Below are positions 34,881 to 43,731 of a stretch of DNA of 60,078 nucleotides, piece by piece (the first letter of the stretch is position 1; every line of letters starts with the position of its first letter). The stretch covers positions 1 through 60,078 of the forward strand of contig CAKQWJ010000012.1 in the NCBI GenBank assembly GCA_934278925.1. The letters run 5' to 3'. Under the pieces are notes generated by a model. The model worked only from the letters and a program-made list of their open reading frames with translations. It had not been told where the DNA came from and ran no database searches. Source of the stretch: an uncultured Clostridia bacterium (GTDB taxonomy: Bacteria > Bacillota > Clostridia > Peptostreptococcales > Anaerovoracaceae). Position numbers and translations under genes: made by a program.

Positions 34881-34903
34881 TTCATTCTGCATCATTTCTC
34901 TTC

Positions 34904-35521
34904 TTATTCGTTGCGGCTTCCGTCGTAGAGGATGGTATCGCTGGTAACGCGCTTCGCTCCCTCTTCCTTCGGCGCAACACTTGGCGCCATATTTGGAGCT
35001 GCACCCGGTGCTGCATGGGAAACCACTTCCGGTTTCACGATTTCCGGCTTTTCCGCTACCGGCTCATCCTCCTGAATGTTAGCGGTTTCGTCCGGAACGA
35101 CGCGGTGCATCGGAGTTTCCTTGCGGATCTGAACTTCCGGCTTCTCCACCTTCTCCACCGGCTTCTTGTCCTTGCGGCGAATTGCCACATCGATATCCGA
35201 CGGCGCAAAAATATAAGTAGTGCGGTTGATTTTCAGAGAACGACCGTCAATAGCGCGAGTCGCACCGGTGAGGAAGTCCACGATGCGGCGGGAGAATTCC
35301 TCCTCCAGCTTCTCGGTGTTGATGATTACCACCAGGCCGTGACGGATGCATTCCACCAGCGCATTACATTCTTCCATGCGCATCGGCTCTACCACGATAA
35401 CCCGTCCTCTGCCGGCTTCCGAAGAACCGCTGGTTCGAACCAGCTCATCCAGCGTATTCGGAATCGGACGGTCCTCGTCCTCCATTGCAAAACCCTTCTT
35501 GATTGAATCCAAAAATCCCAT
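34904..35521 (-). CDS. sepF: Cell division protein SepF
   Basis: A 205-aa protein. The N-terminal amphipathic membrane-binding helix (MGFLDSIKKGF) is followed by the SepF core (about 38-118: VIVVEPMRMEECNALVECIRHG ... VDFLTGATRAIDG ... YIFAPSDIDV). SepF anchors FtsZ filaments to the membrane and shapes the septum in Gram-positives. The C-terminal ~85 residues form a Pro/Glu/Lys/Ala-rich tail that is longer than usual. A TATACT -10 box lies near 35570 but no clear -35 is seen. It is not in a ylm/dcw cluster here. Confidence 0.92.
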   Translation of the reverse strand: MGFLDSIKKGFAMEDEDRPIPNTLDELVRTSGSSEAGRGRVIVVEPMRMEECNALVECIRHGLVVIINTEKLEEEFSRRIVDFLTGATRAIDGRSLKINRTTYIFAPSDIDVAIRRKDKKPVEKVEKPEVQIRKETPMHRVVPDETANIQEDEPVAEKPEIVKPEVVSHAAPGAAPNMAPSVAPKEEGAKRVTSDTILYDGSRNE

Positions 35522-35628
35522 TTTTTTATCTCCTAACTCGTCATAATAGTTTGCATTTTCTTCGTCCTAAGTATACCATAACCCGTTCGCCGGTACTACC
35601 AAATCCGAACAGGATTACTAATTTTCCT

Positions 35629-36306
35629 TTACTCTTCACTTTCCGATGACACCCTCACCACGCGGATGCAAAGGCCCTTGTACAGGTTAATCAGGGACAA
35701 ACTCAGCAGCACCGCCGCCAGAATATCCGTGAGCCAATTCATTCCCGCAAGAATGCGCACGCCCAGGGTCAAGCCAATCAACACCATCCCGACTGTCTCC
35801 AGTTTTGCCAGGAGTTCCTTATACTCCCGGAACAGCCGATGCCATTCCATCATCGCCGTGCCGAACACCACCAGGCAAAACACCGTCGTCATAGACGGAA
35901 AGGAATTGGACGGATGGGTCTCCCCGCGGAAGAACGCCGGTCCGCAGTTCACCGTGAACACGTTAAAGAAAAAAGCAAACGGAATTATCAGCGCGTACAC
36001 CGGGAACAAGCACGCAATCCCCCGCAGCGACCGCAGGGTTCTTTTTTTGATGAGCACGCCCACCGCCAGTAAAATAAAGGACGCCGCCACCACCAGCGCC
36101 ACCCAGCCCAGCAGCTGCGTAAACGCATAGATCCACGGATGGGACCGGGTGATGAAATGCACCGCCCCATTCAAGTGGGACAGCCCCACGTTCGTCCCGT
36201 CAGCCCCGATGGCCCGCACGTCCAACCTCAGAAGCAGCAGAAGCAGAAAGAATGCTCCCATATAAATTCCCGCATTTCGGTACGCCTGTTGTTTCCGATT
36301 CATCAT
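35629..36306 (-). CDS. PAP2-superfamily-like membrane protein with altered catalytic motifs
   Basis: A 225-aa protein with about six membrane helices. It has the PAP2 layout, but NSFPSMTTVF stands where PSGH is expected and RILAGMNWLTDILAA where SRxxxxxHWxxDV is expected. Both catalytic histidines therefore appear to be replaced. It could be an inactive or repurposed member. It follows the AEC permease gene by 6 bp and is the last gene of that pair. Confidence 0.65.
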   Translation of the reverse strand: MMNRKQQAYRNAGIYMGAFFLLLLLLRLDVRAIGADGTNVGLSHLNGAVHFITRSHPWIYAFTQLLGWVALVVAASFILLAVGVLIKKRTLRSLRGIACLFPVYALIIPFAFFFNVFTVNCGPAFFRGETHPSNSFPSMTTVFCLVVFGTAMMEWHRLFREYKELLAKLETVGMVLIGLTLGVRILAGMNWLTDILAAVLLSLSLINLYKGLCIRVVRVSSESEE

Positions 36307-36312
36307 TTCTCC

Positions 36313-37236
36313 TTATTTCATGTACCACATCGTCAAAAGCGGCATGCTCACGATGCACACCACCGTCGTCATGGCGTTAATCGCCGCCGCATAGCGCTCG
36401 TCCCGCTCGTTAATCTGCGCCAGCTGCGTGATCAGCGTTGCCGAAGGCGCCATGATGGCGAACAACGTCACCAATAAAATCATCTCTCCGTCTTCCGCCA
36501 GCGTCCGAATCGGCGTGCATTTGAATATCACCGCCGCGCCCAACGGCAAAATCACCATTTTCAGAGCCACCACCAGGTGCACCCGGACGTTTTGGAAAAT
36601 ATTTTTCCAGTCTACATTATATAAAAGCATTCCAATCACAATCATGCTGATCGGTCCCAAAGCGGCCGAGAATCCACCCAAGGTGTCCAGCGCCATCTTC
36701 GGCAGATGAATCTGCCCGAAAAACATGATGATGCCCACCACTACGGTGATGAGGTTGATATTCAGAAAGACTTTCTTCCAGTTCATGTCCCGGCTGCCCT
36801 TCATCATGGACGTACAGTGGGTCCAGATAAAAATACCCTGCACGCAGGAATAGGCGCTGGCGTAGATCATGTAGTGATCCCCCAGAACGCCGGCCACCAG
36901 CGGAAGTATCAGGTTCGCGCTGTTCGGATACATAATCGATGCTTTTTCCGTGGCATCCAAATGGCAAATCCCGCTGATCCCGTAAGTTACCGCCATGAGA
37001 ACCAGCTGCGCGGCGATGGCCGCTCCCATGGCCAGCATGAATCCGTCCCGCAGTTCCGGCGTGTACTCCGCCTGATAGGATTTTAGAATGGCGCAAGGAA
37101 GCAGCACGTAGATGCACAGCAGGGACAGCACCTTGCTGTCCTCTCCTTTCAGGATTCCCAGTTTTACCAGCATAAAACCGGCCGCCATGTAGATAAAGAA
37201 AATCGTCAATTGTTTCAATAATAATGTTGTAACCAT
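36313..37236 (-). CDS. AEC-family (auxin efflux carrier-like) permease
   Basis: A 307-aa protein with ten membrane segments in two repeats. It shows the AEC features GILKGEDSKVLSLLCIYVLLPC near the N terminus, YPNSANLILPLVAGVLG in the middle, and a second-half APSATLITQLAQ. Bacterial members move small organic acids such as malate, or are of unknown substrate. It probably forms a two-gene operon with the PAP2-like gene. Confidence 0.9.
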   Translation of the reverse strand: MVTTLLLKQLTIFFIYMAAGFMLVKLGILKGEDSKVLSLLCIYVLLPCAILKSYQAEYTPELRDGFMLAMGAAIAAQLVLMAVTYGISGICHLDATEKASIMYPNSANLILPLVAGVLGDHYMIYASAYSCVQGIFIWTHCTSMMKGSRDMNWKKVFLNINLITVVVGIIMFFGQIHLPKMALDTLGGFSAALGPISMIVIGMLLYNVDWKNIFQNVRVHLVVALKMVILPLGAAVIFKCTPIRTLAEDGEMILLVTLFAIMAPSATLITQLAQINERDERYAAAINAMTTVVCIVSMPLLTMWYMK

Positions 37237-37396
37237 CTCTCCTTTTGTAATCTCCTTTTATTCCCTAATACCCAGTTAATCTTTATTGTACCACTTATGG
37301 GACTTGAGATTAACCCTTAATTCGTATTGTCGGAAAATCTATGCAGAAAAAATGCCTCAAAATACTTTTTTTGCCCGAATTTCACAGTGTAGGCAC

Positions 37397-37425
37397 TTGA
37401 AACCATATTGATTTTAGGGTATTAT
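37397..37425 (+). promoter_or_regulatory. Promoter of the HU gene
   Basis: TTGAAA (37397-37402), 17 nt, TATTAT (37420-37425), about 60 nt before the ribosome-binding site. Confidence 0.8.
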
Positions 37426-37492
37426 TGATAAAGCTATTGAGATGGTTCACTTCGGAACCTCCAAAATATTAAGATTACTAAGGAGAATTGAT

Positions 37493-37768
37493 ATGAACAA
37501 GGCAGAACTGATTGCACAGATGGCAGCTAAGGCTGGACTTTCCAAGGCAGACGCTGAGAAGGCTCTGAACGCATTTACTGAGACCGTTGGTGAAACTCTT
37601 GCTTCCAAGGAGAAGGTTTCCCTGGTTGGTTTCGGAACTTTCGAAGCAAAGAACAGAGCCGCTAGAGAAGGCAGAAACCCTCAGACCGGTGAGACTGTTC
37701 AGATTCCGGCTTCTGTAGCTCCTACTTTCAAGGCCGGTAAGGCACTGAAGGACAAGGTAAACGCTTAG
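37493..37768 (+). CDS. hup: HU family DNA-binding protein
   Basis: A 91-aa histone-like protein that bends and compacts DNA. MNKAELIAQMA and the DNA-binding arm GFGTFEAKNRAAREGRNPQTGE are typical. The ATG at 37493 is preferred over 37442 because AAGGAG lies 7-8 nt upstream and the length is then exactly that of HU. It is a single-gene unit with its own promoter and terminator. Codon use is strongly biased, as expected for an abundant protein. Confidence 0.97.
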   Translation: MNKAELIAQMAAKAGLSKADAEKALNAFTETVGETLASKEKVSLVGFGTFEAKNRAAREGRNPQTGETVQIPASVAPTFKAGKALKDKVNA

Positions 37769-37799
37769 TTTTGAATAGGCAATAAACTTAAAGTTTATA

Positions 37800-37834
37800 A
37801 AGAGGAAAACTTAAAACGAGTTTTCCTCTTTTTG
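37800..37834 (+). terminator. Terminator of the HU gene
   Basis: An 11-bp stem AAGAGGAAAAC/GTTTTCCTCTT with a 9-nt loop, followed by TTTGCTTTTTT. Confidence 0.88.
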
Positions 37835-37896
37835 CTTTTTTGTAAGTTTAATTGTAAACTGATACCGAATAAAACACCGGTGTTAATTTGCGTTGC

Positions 37897-37925
37897 TTGA
37901 TGAAATGCAAAAGGCTCTTTACACT
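37897..37925 (+). promoter_or_regulatory. Promoter of the XRE regulator gene
   Basis: TTGATG (37897-37902), 17 nt, TACACT (37920-37925), 38 bp before the start codon. Confidence 0.65.
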
Positions 37926-37963
37926 GGATATGAAAAGAAACTCAGTGCAAGGAGGACCAATCG

Positions 37964-38593
37964 ATGTTGAATAAGAACTTAAAGACAATCAGAAATAACA
38001 AGGGCTTCACCCAAGAAGAGCTTGCAAACAGACTTCATGTAACAAGACAAACGATATCAAAATGGGAGAAGGGATATTCGGTCCCGGATGCGGATTTGTT
38101 ATCAAAACTTGCAGATGAATTAGATGTTTCCGTAAGCGAGCTTCTTGGCAAAGATGAGATTCCGGCAGAGGAAACAGATTCACTGTCCAATCAACTCGCA
38201 CGGATTAATGAGCAACTGAGCATAAAGAACAGACGAGCAAAGCGTGTCTGGAAAGCGGTAATTGTGTTCGCAATAGTATTTTTCCTTGTAATTCCGGGCG
38301 TAACTATTTTAGGTGCTTTGCTTTTGAATACACACTTCGATGGCGCGGATACGGGGTATGCCGGACGGGTGGAATATACCTGCACCCTTGATGGCGAAAA
38401 GTATACATATAGCATTGAATACAACGAACAATATCAAATAACCGCCGCTGGAGGAGATTCTTTTGTAGAGGATCATGCCGATGTAGAAAACTATGATGAT
38501 GCACATAAAGCGGCGGCTGCAATTGAGGATTATTTTAGAAATCACGAAGGGACTGCAGAACAAACCGAAGTAAAGGGGTTAGAATTAGATTAA
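37964..38593 (+). CDS. Membrane-anchored XRE-family transcriptional regulator
   Basis: A 209-aa protein. An N-terminal HTH (about 6-60: KGFTQEELANRLHVTRQTISKWEKG) is followed by a charged linker, one membrane helix (about 90-112) and an outer domain of about 95 residues. AAGGAGG lies upstream. Membrane-bound XRE proteins often sense envelope conditions, but the signal here is unknown. The downstream open frame (38604-38915) may have been part of the same unit. Confidence 0.85.
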   Translation: MLNKNLKTIRNNKGFTQEELANRLHVTRQTISKWEKGYSVPDADLLSKLADELDVSVSELLGKDEIPAEETDSLSNQLARINEQLSIKNRRAKRVWKAVIVFAIVFFLVIPGVTILGALLLNTHFDGADTGYAGRVEYTCTLDGEKYTYSIEYNEQYQITAAGGDSFVEDHADVENYDDAHKAAAAIEDYFRNHEGTAEQTEVKGLELD

Positions 38594-38603
38594 TCCGCGA
38601 TAA

Positions 38604-38915
38604 AAATATAATCGATTAGGTTCGGACAGTCCATACGGCGGTTATGTTGTCAGCTGGAGCAGCCCCGGTGTTAACGGGGATCCATTGTTCATAAATATTG
38701 GAGCAGACTACCCGGATACTTCCCGGCTAACCGTTGTCATTTGGAGAGAAAACAGAGATGACACCACAGAAGACATCGTTGATTCTTTGCTCGGAAAAGA
38801 AGTTGTCGTATTTGGTTCACCATACGAATACAATGGTGCCGCTCAAATTGAAATCACAGACCCATATGATTTACTTACATATGAAGAATTCATAGAAGCA
38901 TATGAAAATCAATAA
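38604..38915 (+). pseudogene. Probable gene fragment with an OB-fold-like sequence
   Basis: The frame is open from 38604 to 38915. It reads GSDSPYGGYVVSWSSP, GDPLFINIGADYP, RLTVVIWRENR and VVVFGSPYEYNGAAQIEI, which looks protein-like (beta-rich, OB-fold-like). The only start in frame is a TTG at 38685 in mid-domain, with no ATG or GTG. The 5' end was probably lost. The fragment ends about 100 bp before copy B of the hairpin element. Confidence 0.5.
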
Positions 38916-39022
38916 AAACCGATAAAAACTGATCAAACAAAAAAATTCTTCGCTTGAATACAAGTCCGGGGTCGAAGCGCGTATCTCTAGCTATATTATC
39001 TAGAGTTTGTTTGTGCAATCTC

Positions 39023-39309
39023 ATATGCCTAGAATTTCGAAGGCAGTTCACGCTTTTTGACAGAAAATGCGGATTCAGCGTGAACGCAATTCGCTGCTTT
39101 TGCAAAATTCTAATTTTGAAACGACGGATTACCACCGGCGATTCACGCCAAAATGAGGCTTCCCTCCAAAAAGCGTGAACTGTTCTCAAAAGGATGACCT
39201 GCACACCGGAAATTTCACGGCAAAACCATGTATAACAAAAAAAAGACTTCACGCTAATCAGCTAAAATTATAGGATTAGCGTGAATTCGCTCTTAGATTC
39301 TAGGCATAT
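39023..39309 (+). repeat. Structured ~286-bp element, copy B
   Basis: The ends form a perfect 13-bp inverted repeat (39023-39035 and 39297-39309, ATATGCCTAGAAT/ATTCTAGGCATAT). Imperfect pairing extends for about 30 nt to a TTCACG. The three 38-nt hairpins lie at 39047-39084, 39142-39179 and 39248-39285, spaced 95 and 106 nt, against 94 and 105 in copy A. The third has a 12-bp perfect stem. Sequence between hairpins has diverged more than the stems. The orientation is the same as copy A. Confidence 0.88.
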
Positions 39310-39385
39310 TTAATTATATCTACTTAGCAAATTCTAATTGTCAAGTAAACGCCTGCGGCTCCGCCCGGCGGCCCACAACGACAGA

Positions 39386-39440
39386 AAACGAGTGGTCCGC
39401 GCCGCATCCGGTCTCCCGGATGCGGCGCGGCCACTCGTTT
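39386..39440 (-). terminator. Terminator of the tetR-hypB-hypA operon
   Basis: Outer stem AAACGAGTGG/CCACTCGTTT and a long inner GC stem GCGCCGCATCCGG/CCGGATGCGGCGC with a 4-nt loop. On the minus strand it is followed by TTTTC. It lies about 60 bp past the last gene. Confidence 0.85.
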
Positions 39441-39501
39441 CTCAATTCTTCATTTCCAATGTCCGCAAGTCGAACCGCAATGAATCGCCGCTTGCGCCCC
39501 T

Positions 39502-40536
39502 TTAGGCCCGATTCATTGCCTCGATGTAATCCTTCGTATCCGTGAAGATTTCCTGCTTCCACGGATTCTTCTTCTGTTCCTTCGCCCTCTTGAGGATGTA
39601 AGCGAAGATGAACACGTTCACTGCAATTGACAGCACGGCGATAAAGCCCTGCGCCATCGGATTTGCGGTGGTCGGCATGGTGCTGCCCATGGCTGCGGAG
39701 ATGCCGCCCTTACCGTATACCGAAGTAACGGTGGTGAACCGGCTGGCATCCTGGAACAGCGGGAATACCTGCGCGAACATGCACCACAGTGCCAGTGTGT
39801 TGGCCCGATTCTGAATCCAACCGCCCTTGTTCCACAGTGCTGCCGCAAAAGTCGGTGCCAGCAGAAGAGCCAGGCCACAGTACCAGGAGTGGGTCGGCAA
39901 GTTCAGGTAGGTGTACTCGAAGTTCCATACGTCGTACGCCAGAACGTAGACCCAGATCATATCCGGCCACAGCATGTCCTGCTTGTTTTTCGAGGAGTAG
40001 ATTCCCCACCAGCCGGTCATGCAGAAGATGTTGATCAGGCCCGCGATTCCGTTCAGCACATTCCACCAGCCGCCGTAAAGCCACACGCCCTCGGAGGAAA
40101 GCCACCAGCCACCGGCCAGAGAACCGGCACGGATGGCGGACTCAAAGTCCGAAGCCACCGCAATCAGGATATTAATTGCCACGATGATAAACGGGAAAGC
40201 CTTGAATCCATGGGATTTCCCCAGTTTCCCCCAATGGAATTTCAGGATCATGAAACCAATGCATCCCGCCGTTGCCGCATACAGCTTTGCGTAGTGGAAC
40301 CAGCTGTTCATGTGCACGTAGGTGTCGTTATTCAGCGCCCACTCCGAGCCGTTGGCCGCCCCGATGTAGATTGCGATAAAATAAATTGTCAATGCCGCCG
40401 GGAGTGCGATGAAGCAAGCGATTCCACCCGCCTTGGAACGCCGGGCCACCTCGTTCATCACAACCAGTCCCGCAAACACCATCAACCAGCCTAACAGCTG
40501 CCAGCCGGCCGTTTCTCCGTATAGCTGAAAAAACAT
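39502..40536 (-). CDS. Polytopic membrane protein, DUF5692-like, in the hypBA operon
   Basis: A 344-aa protein with about nine membrane helices and many aromatic residues (GGWWLSSEGVWLYGGWWNV, WNFEYTYLNLPTHSWYCG). I recall this as the DUF5692 family, with no known function. The C-terminal ~30 residues are cytosolic and charged. AGGAGG lies before the ATG. It is the last gene, 24 bp after hypA. A membrane partner of the Fe-S/FAD oxidoreductase, or a metal/substrate transporter, are both possible inferences. Confidence 0.75.
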   Translation of the reverse strand: MFFQLYGETAGWQLLGWLMVFAGLVVMNEVARRSKAGGIACFIALPAALTIYFIAIYIGAANGSEWALNNDTYVHMNSWFHYAKLYAATAGCIGFMILKFHWGKLGKSHGFKAFPFIIVAINILIAVASDFESAIRAGSLAGGWWLSSEGVWLYGGWWNVLNGIAGLINIFCMTGWWGIYSSKNKQDMLWPDMIWVYVLAYDVWNFEYTYLNLPTHSWYCGLALLLAPTFAAALWNKGGWIQNRANTLALWCMFAQVFPLFQDASRFTTVTSVYGKGGISAAMGSTMPTTANPMAQGFIAVLSIAVNVFIFAYILKRAKEQKKNPWKQEIFTDTKDYIEAMNRA

Positions 40537-40560
40537 ATCCGTTCCTCCTATTCTATTTCC

Positions 40561-40905
40561 CTATTCTACTTCAATTTCCTTAATGTTGAATTCATTGCCC
40601 TGAACCAGGAAGGTGTTCCCACCGCCGCAATAGGGGCAGGTTTTTCCGTGGGCCACCGTCCCATAGGTCTTTCCGCAATCCTCACAGATGGTCACCGCCG
40701 GAATCGTCTCCACCTCCAGCTCGCAATCCGTGAAGAGAGGTCTTTTGGCCGACGCCCACTTCCAGCAGCTGTGGAGGTATGACTCGATTACCGTGGATAC
40801 CTCCCCCAGCTCCAGGGCCACTTTGTTCACCCGGGTCACATCGTTTTCCGCTGCCACCCGCTCCACGTGATCCATGATATGAAAGGTTACGCCCAATTCA
40901 TGCAT
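40561..40905 (-). CDS. hypA: Hydrogenase/urease nickel incorporation protein HypA
   Basis: A 114-aa Ni metallochaperone. The N terminus MHE (Ni-binding Met-His-Glu) and the zinc-binding cysteine pairs CEDC and CPYC are intact. HypA hands nickel to an enzyme precursor together with HypB. It sits between the Fe-S/FAD oxidoreductase (12 bp) and the DUF5692-like gene. No hydrogenase, HypC, HypD, HypE or HypF gene is in the window. Confidence 0.94.
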   Translation of the reverse strand: MHELGVTFHIMDHVERVAAENDVTRVNKVALELGEVSTVIESYLHSCWKWASAKRPLFTDCELEVETIPAVTICEDCGKTYGTVAHGKTCPYCGGGNTFLVQGNEFNIKEIEVE

Positions 40906-40917
40906 TTGATTTCTCCT

Positions 40918-43713
40918 TTAGTTCTCTTTCGGCTTCTTCTTGAACTTCACCTTTACGGACTGTTTTACCATGTTCGGAAGGATGTATTTCAATTTCTCCT
41001 CGGAAGAGCGCATCACTGATGCTCCCAGAAGCTCCCGGTTCAGATGGATGGCATCAAACACGCACCGGGTAGTGCACACGCCGCAGCCGATGCATTTGTT
41101 CGGATCCACCACGGATGCGCCGCAGGACAGGCACCTGGAAGTCTCCGCATGCACCTGCTCCTCCGTGAAACTGTGGGACAGATCTCGGAATGTCTCCGCC
41201 TGCATCGCCGCATCTCCTTTTGGCGGAATCTGACGCCGAGATTCATCATAGGCCTCCACCTTGATATTCTCCTTGTCCAGCTCCACGAAATCTCGCCGAT
41301 TTCTTCCAATGGTGAGGGTGCAGTGCTCGTGCACATACCGATGCAGGGAAATGGCGCCCTCTCTTCCCGCCGCAATGGCATCGATGGCGAACCTCGGTCC
41401 GGTGTAGATGTCTCCGCCCACAAAAACATCCGGTTCGCCGGTCTGGTAGGTCAGCTTGTTGGCCATGGCACTTCCGTTCGGCCGGAGTTTTACGTTCGTA
41501 CCCTCCAGGATGCCGCCCCAGTCGGCCGTCTGTCCCACGGAGAAAATCACGTGACGACAGTCCACGGTGACCGTATCGTTCTCATCGTATTCCGGAGAGA
41601 ATCGCCCCTCATCGTTGAACACGCGAACGCACCGCTTAAATACCACGCCGCATACGTGGCCTTCTTCTTCCAGAATTTCCTTCATGCCCCAGCCCGGATT
41701 CAGCCGGATGCCTTCTCCCAAAGCTTCGGCAATCTCTTCCTTGCTGGCCGGCATCTCTTCTCGCTGTTCCAGGCAGAACATGGACACGTTGTGATCCGTG
41801 CACCGGCTGCTGATTCTGGCCACGTCGATGGCCACATTGCCGCCGCCCACGACAACCACGTCACCTTCAAAATCAAAGTCCTCTCGCGCACCGGCTTCTC
41901 TCAGAAAATCCACCGCCGTGTACGCACCGGCGGCCTCCTGTCCCGGAACTCCCGGCATTCTGCCCTTCTGGCAGCCGATGGCCACATAGAACCCTTTGTA
42001 GCCCTCTGCACGCAGTTGGTCCAGGGTAATGTCTTTGCCGATTTCCACGCCGCACCGGATTTCCACGCCCAGTTCCCGGATTACGTCGATTTCCGCTGCC
42101 AGGAGGTCTTTCTCCAACTTATAGGATGGAATTCCGTACCGAAGCATTCCGCCCGGCTCCGCATTTTTCTCGAAGATGGTCGGCTTATATCCGGACAGCG
42201 CCAGGAAGTAAGCACAGCTTAGACCCGCCGGGCCGCCGCCGATGATTCCGATTTTTTCGTCGAAGCCGCCCCGCAAGGACGGTACCACCGGTTTCGGAAT
42301 GTAGCGGGTCTCTGCATTCAGATCACGTTCCGCCACGAATCGCTTTACCTCATCGATGGCCACCGCTTCGTCGATGGTGCCTCGCGTGCAGGCATCCTCG
42401 CACCGCCGGTTGCACACGTGGCCGCACACCGCCGGCAGCGGATTGTCCTTCTTAATCAGGGCGAGGGCTTCGTCGTAACGGCCCTCCTTGGCCAGCTGCA
42501 GGTAGCCCTGAACGGCGATATGTGCCGGACAGGCGGTTTTGCAAGGAGCCGTACCGGTGTCGTAGCAGTTGATACGATTCACATCCCGGTAGTTGTGCGT
42601 CCACATGTGCTCGCCCCACGGCATATCGCTCGGCAGGGGTTTTCTCGGGTAGGTGACCTCGCAGCCATCCTTGTCGCACAGCTTCTGCCCCAGCTTCACC
42701 GCACCTGCCGGACAGCTTTCCACGCACTTGCCGCAGGCCACGCATTTGGTTTTGTCCACCTTTGCGATGTAGGCGGAACGGGACATGTTCGGCGTATTGA
42801 AGAGCTGAGACGTCCGCAGTGCATAACACACGTTCACATTGCAGTTGCAGATGGCAAAAATCTTATTTTTGCCGTCGATATTGGTGATCTGATGGACGAA
42901 CCCGTTCTCCTCGGCCTGTCTCAGAATGTCCAGCGCCTGTTCCTTGGTGATGTATTCGCCGCCCTTCTGGGTTTCCACCACGTAATCCGCCATGTCCCCC
43001 ACGGCGATGCACCAGCCTTCCGGGTCGTCGGCACAGCCCTCGTCGTACTTCATCCGAGAGCGTCTGCAGGAACACGGGCTGGCCGCGTACTTGCCTTCGT
43101 ATTTATCCAGCCAGTAGGAGATATGCTCCAGGTCCACCGACTCGTTCTCCATCTCGATGGCCTTTTCCACCGGGATGACGTGCATTCCGATTCCCGCACC
43201 TCCTTCCGGGACAAAAGGAGTGATTTTTCCCAGAGGCAACCGGGACATCCGTTCGAAGAAAATGCCGATTTCCGGAGATTCCTCCAGCAGCGCCGCGTTC
43301 ATGTTGAAGAACTCCGCACAGCCGGGAACGTACATCGGCAGAACATATTGTTTTACCCGGGCGTCGTTCTCATAGTTGTATTCCAGAAGTCCTTTGCGGG
43401 CCATCTCCTCCAGCATCCCTTCGCACACAGCAGGTTCCAGACCGCTGAGCTTGACAATCTCCGGCAATGTTTTCGGCTGACGAACCCCCAGTTTGAGGGC
43501 CAGCTCCGCCTCCTCGTCGGAGAGCACGGCGGCCAGACCCCAGTACTCCGGATCCTCGCGGGTGATTTTCTTGAGACCCAGCTTCTGCGGCACTCGGTCC
43601 GTGATCATTTTTCCCAGCTTGGCGATGGGTTCCCGGAAAGGTTCCTCCGGATTCGGGGTATATTCGGGATATTCGTAATCCGGATACAGCTCTTTATCCA
43701 ATTCTTTGCTCAT
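40918..43713 (-). CDS. Multi-cluster Fe-S/FAD pyridine-nucleotide oxidoreductase (GltD-like)
   Basis: A 931-aa soluble flavoprotein. In order: a winged-helix-like region (about 65-118); a cysteine block SPCSCRRS...C...C (212-235) and CNCNVNVC (289-296); a ferredoxin motif CVACGKCVESCP (324-335); a GltD-type Fe-S domain (CKTACP, CGHVCNRRCEDAC, 391-442); FAD motif GGGPAGL (492-498); NAD(P) motif GGGNVAID (623-630); and a C-terminal CIGCGVCTTRC (873-883). The start is ATG 43713 with GGGAGG 8 nt upstream; the GTG at 43722 overlaps that site. It lies between hypB and hypA. It may move electrons between NAD(P)H and ferredoxin or a partner enzyme. Confidence 0.85.
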   Translation of the reverse strand: MSKELDKELYPDYEYPEYTPNPEEPFREPIAKLGKMITDRVPQKLGLKKITREDPEYWGLAAVLSDEEAELALKLGVRQPKTLPEIVKLSGLEPAVCEGMLEEMARKGLLEYNYENDARVKQYVLPMYVPGCAEFFNMNAALLEESPEIGIFFERMSRLPLGKITPFVPEGGAGIGMHVIPVEKAIEMENESVDLEHISYWLDKYEGKYAASPCSCRRSRMKYDEGCADDPEGWCIAVGDMADYVVETQKGGEYITKEQALDILRQAEENGFVHQITNIDGKNKIFAICNCNVNVCYALRTSQLFNTPNMSRSAYIAKVDKTKCVACGKCVESCPAGAVKLGQKLCDKDGCEVTYPRKPLPSDMPWGEHMWTHNYRDVNRINCYDTGTAPCKTACPAHIAVQGYLQLAKEGRYDEALALIKKDNPLPAVCGHVCNRRCEDACTRGTIDEAVAIDEVKRFVAERDLNAETRYIPKPVVPSLRGGFDEKIGIIGGGPAGLSCAYFLALSGYKPTIFEKNAEPGGMLRYGIPSYKLEKDLLAAEIDVIRELGVEIRCGVEIGKDITLDQLRAEGYKGFYVAIGCQKGRMPGVPGQEAAGAYTAVDFLREAGAREDFDFEGDVVVVGGGNVAIDVARISSRCTDHNVSMFCLEQREEMPASKEEIAEALGEGIRLNPGWGMKEILEEEGHVCGVVFKRCVRVFNDEGRFSPEYDENDTVTVDCRHVIFSVGQTADWGGILEGTNVKLRPNGSAMANKLTYQTGEPDVFVGGDIYTGPRFAIDAIAAGREGAISLHRYVHEHCTLTIGRNRRDFVELDKENIKVEAYDESRRQIPPKGDAAMQAETFRDLSHSFTEEQVHAETSRCLSCGASVVDPNKCIGCGVCTTRCVFDAIHLNRELLGASVMRSSEEKLKYILPNMVKQSVKVKFKKKPKEN

Positions 43714-43731
43714 GATTCGCACCTCCCTGCG

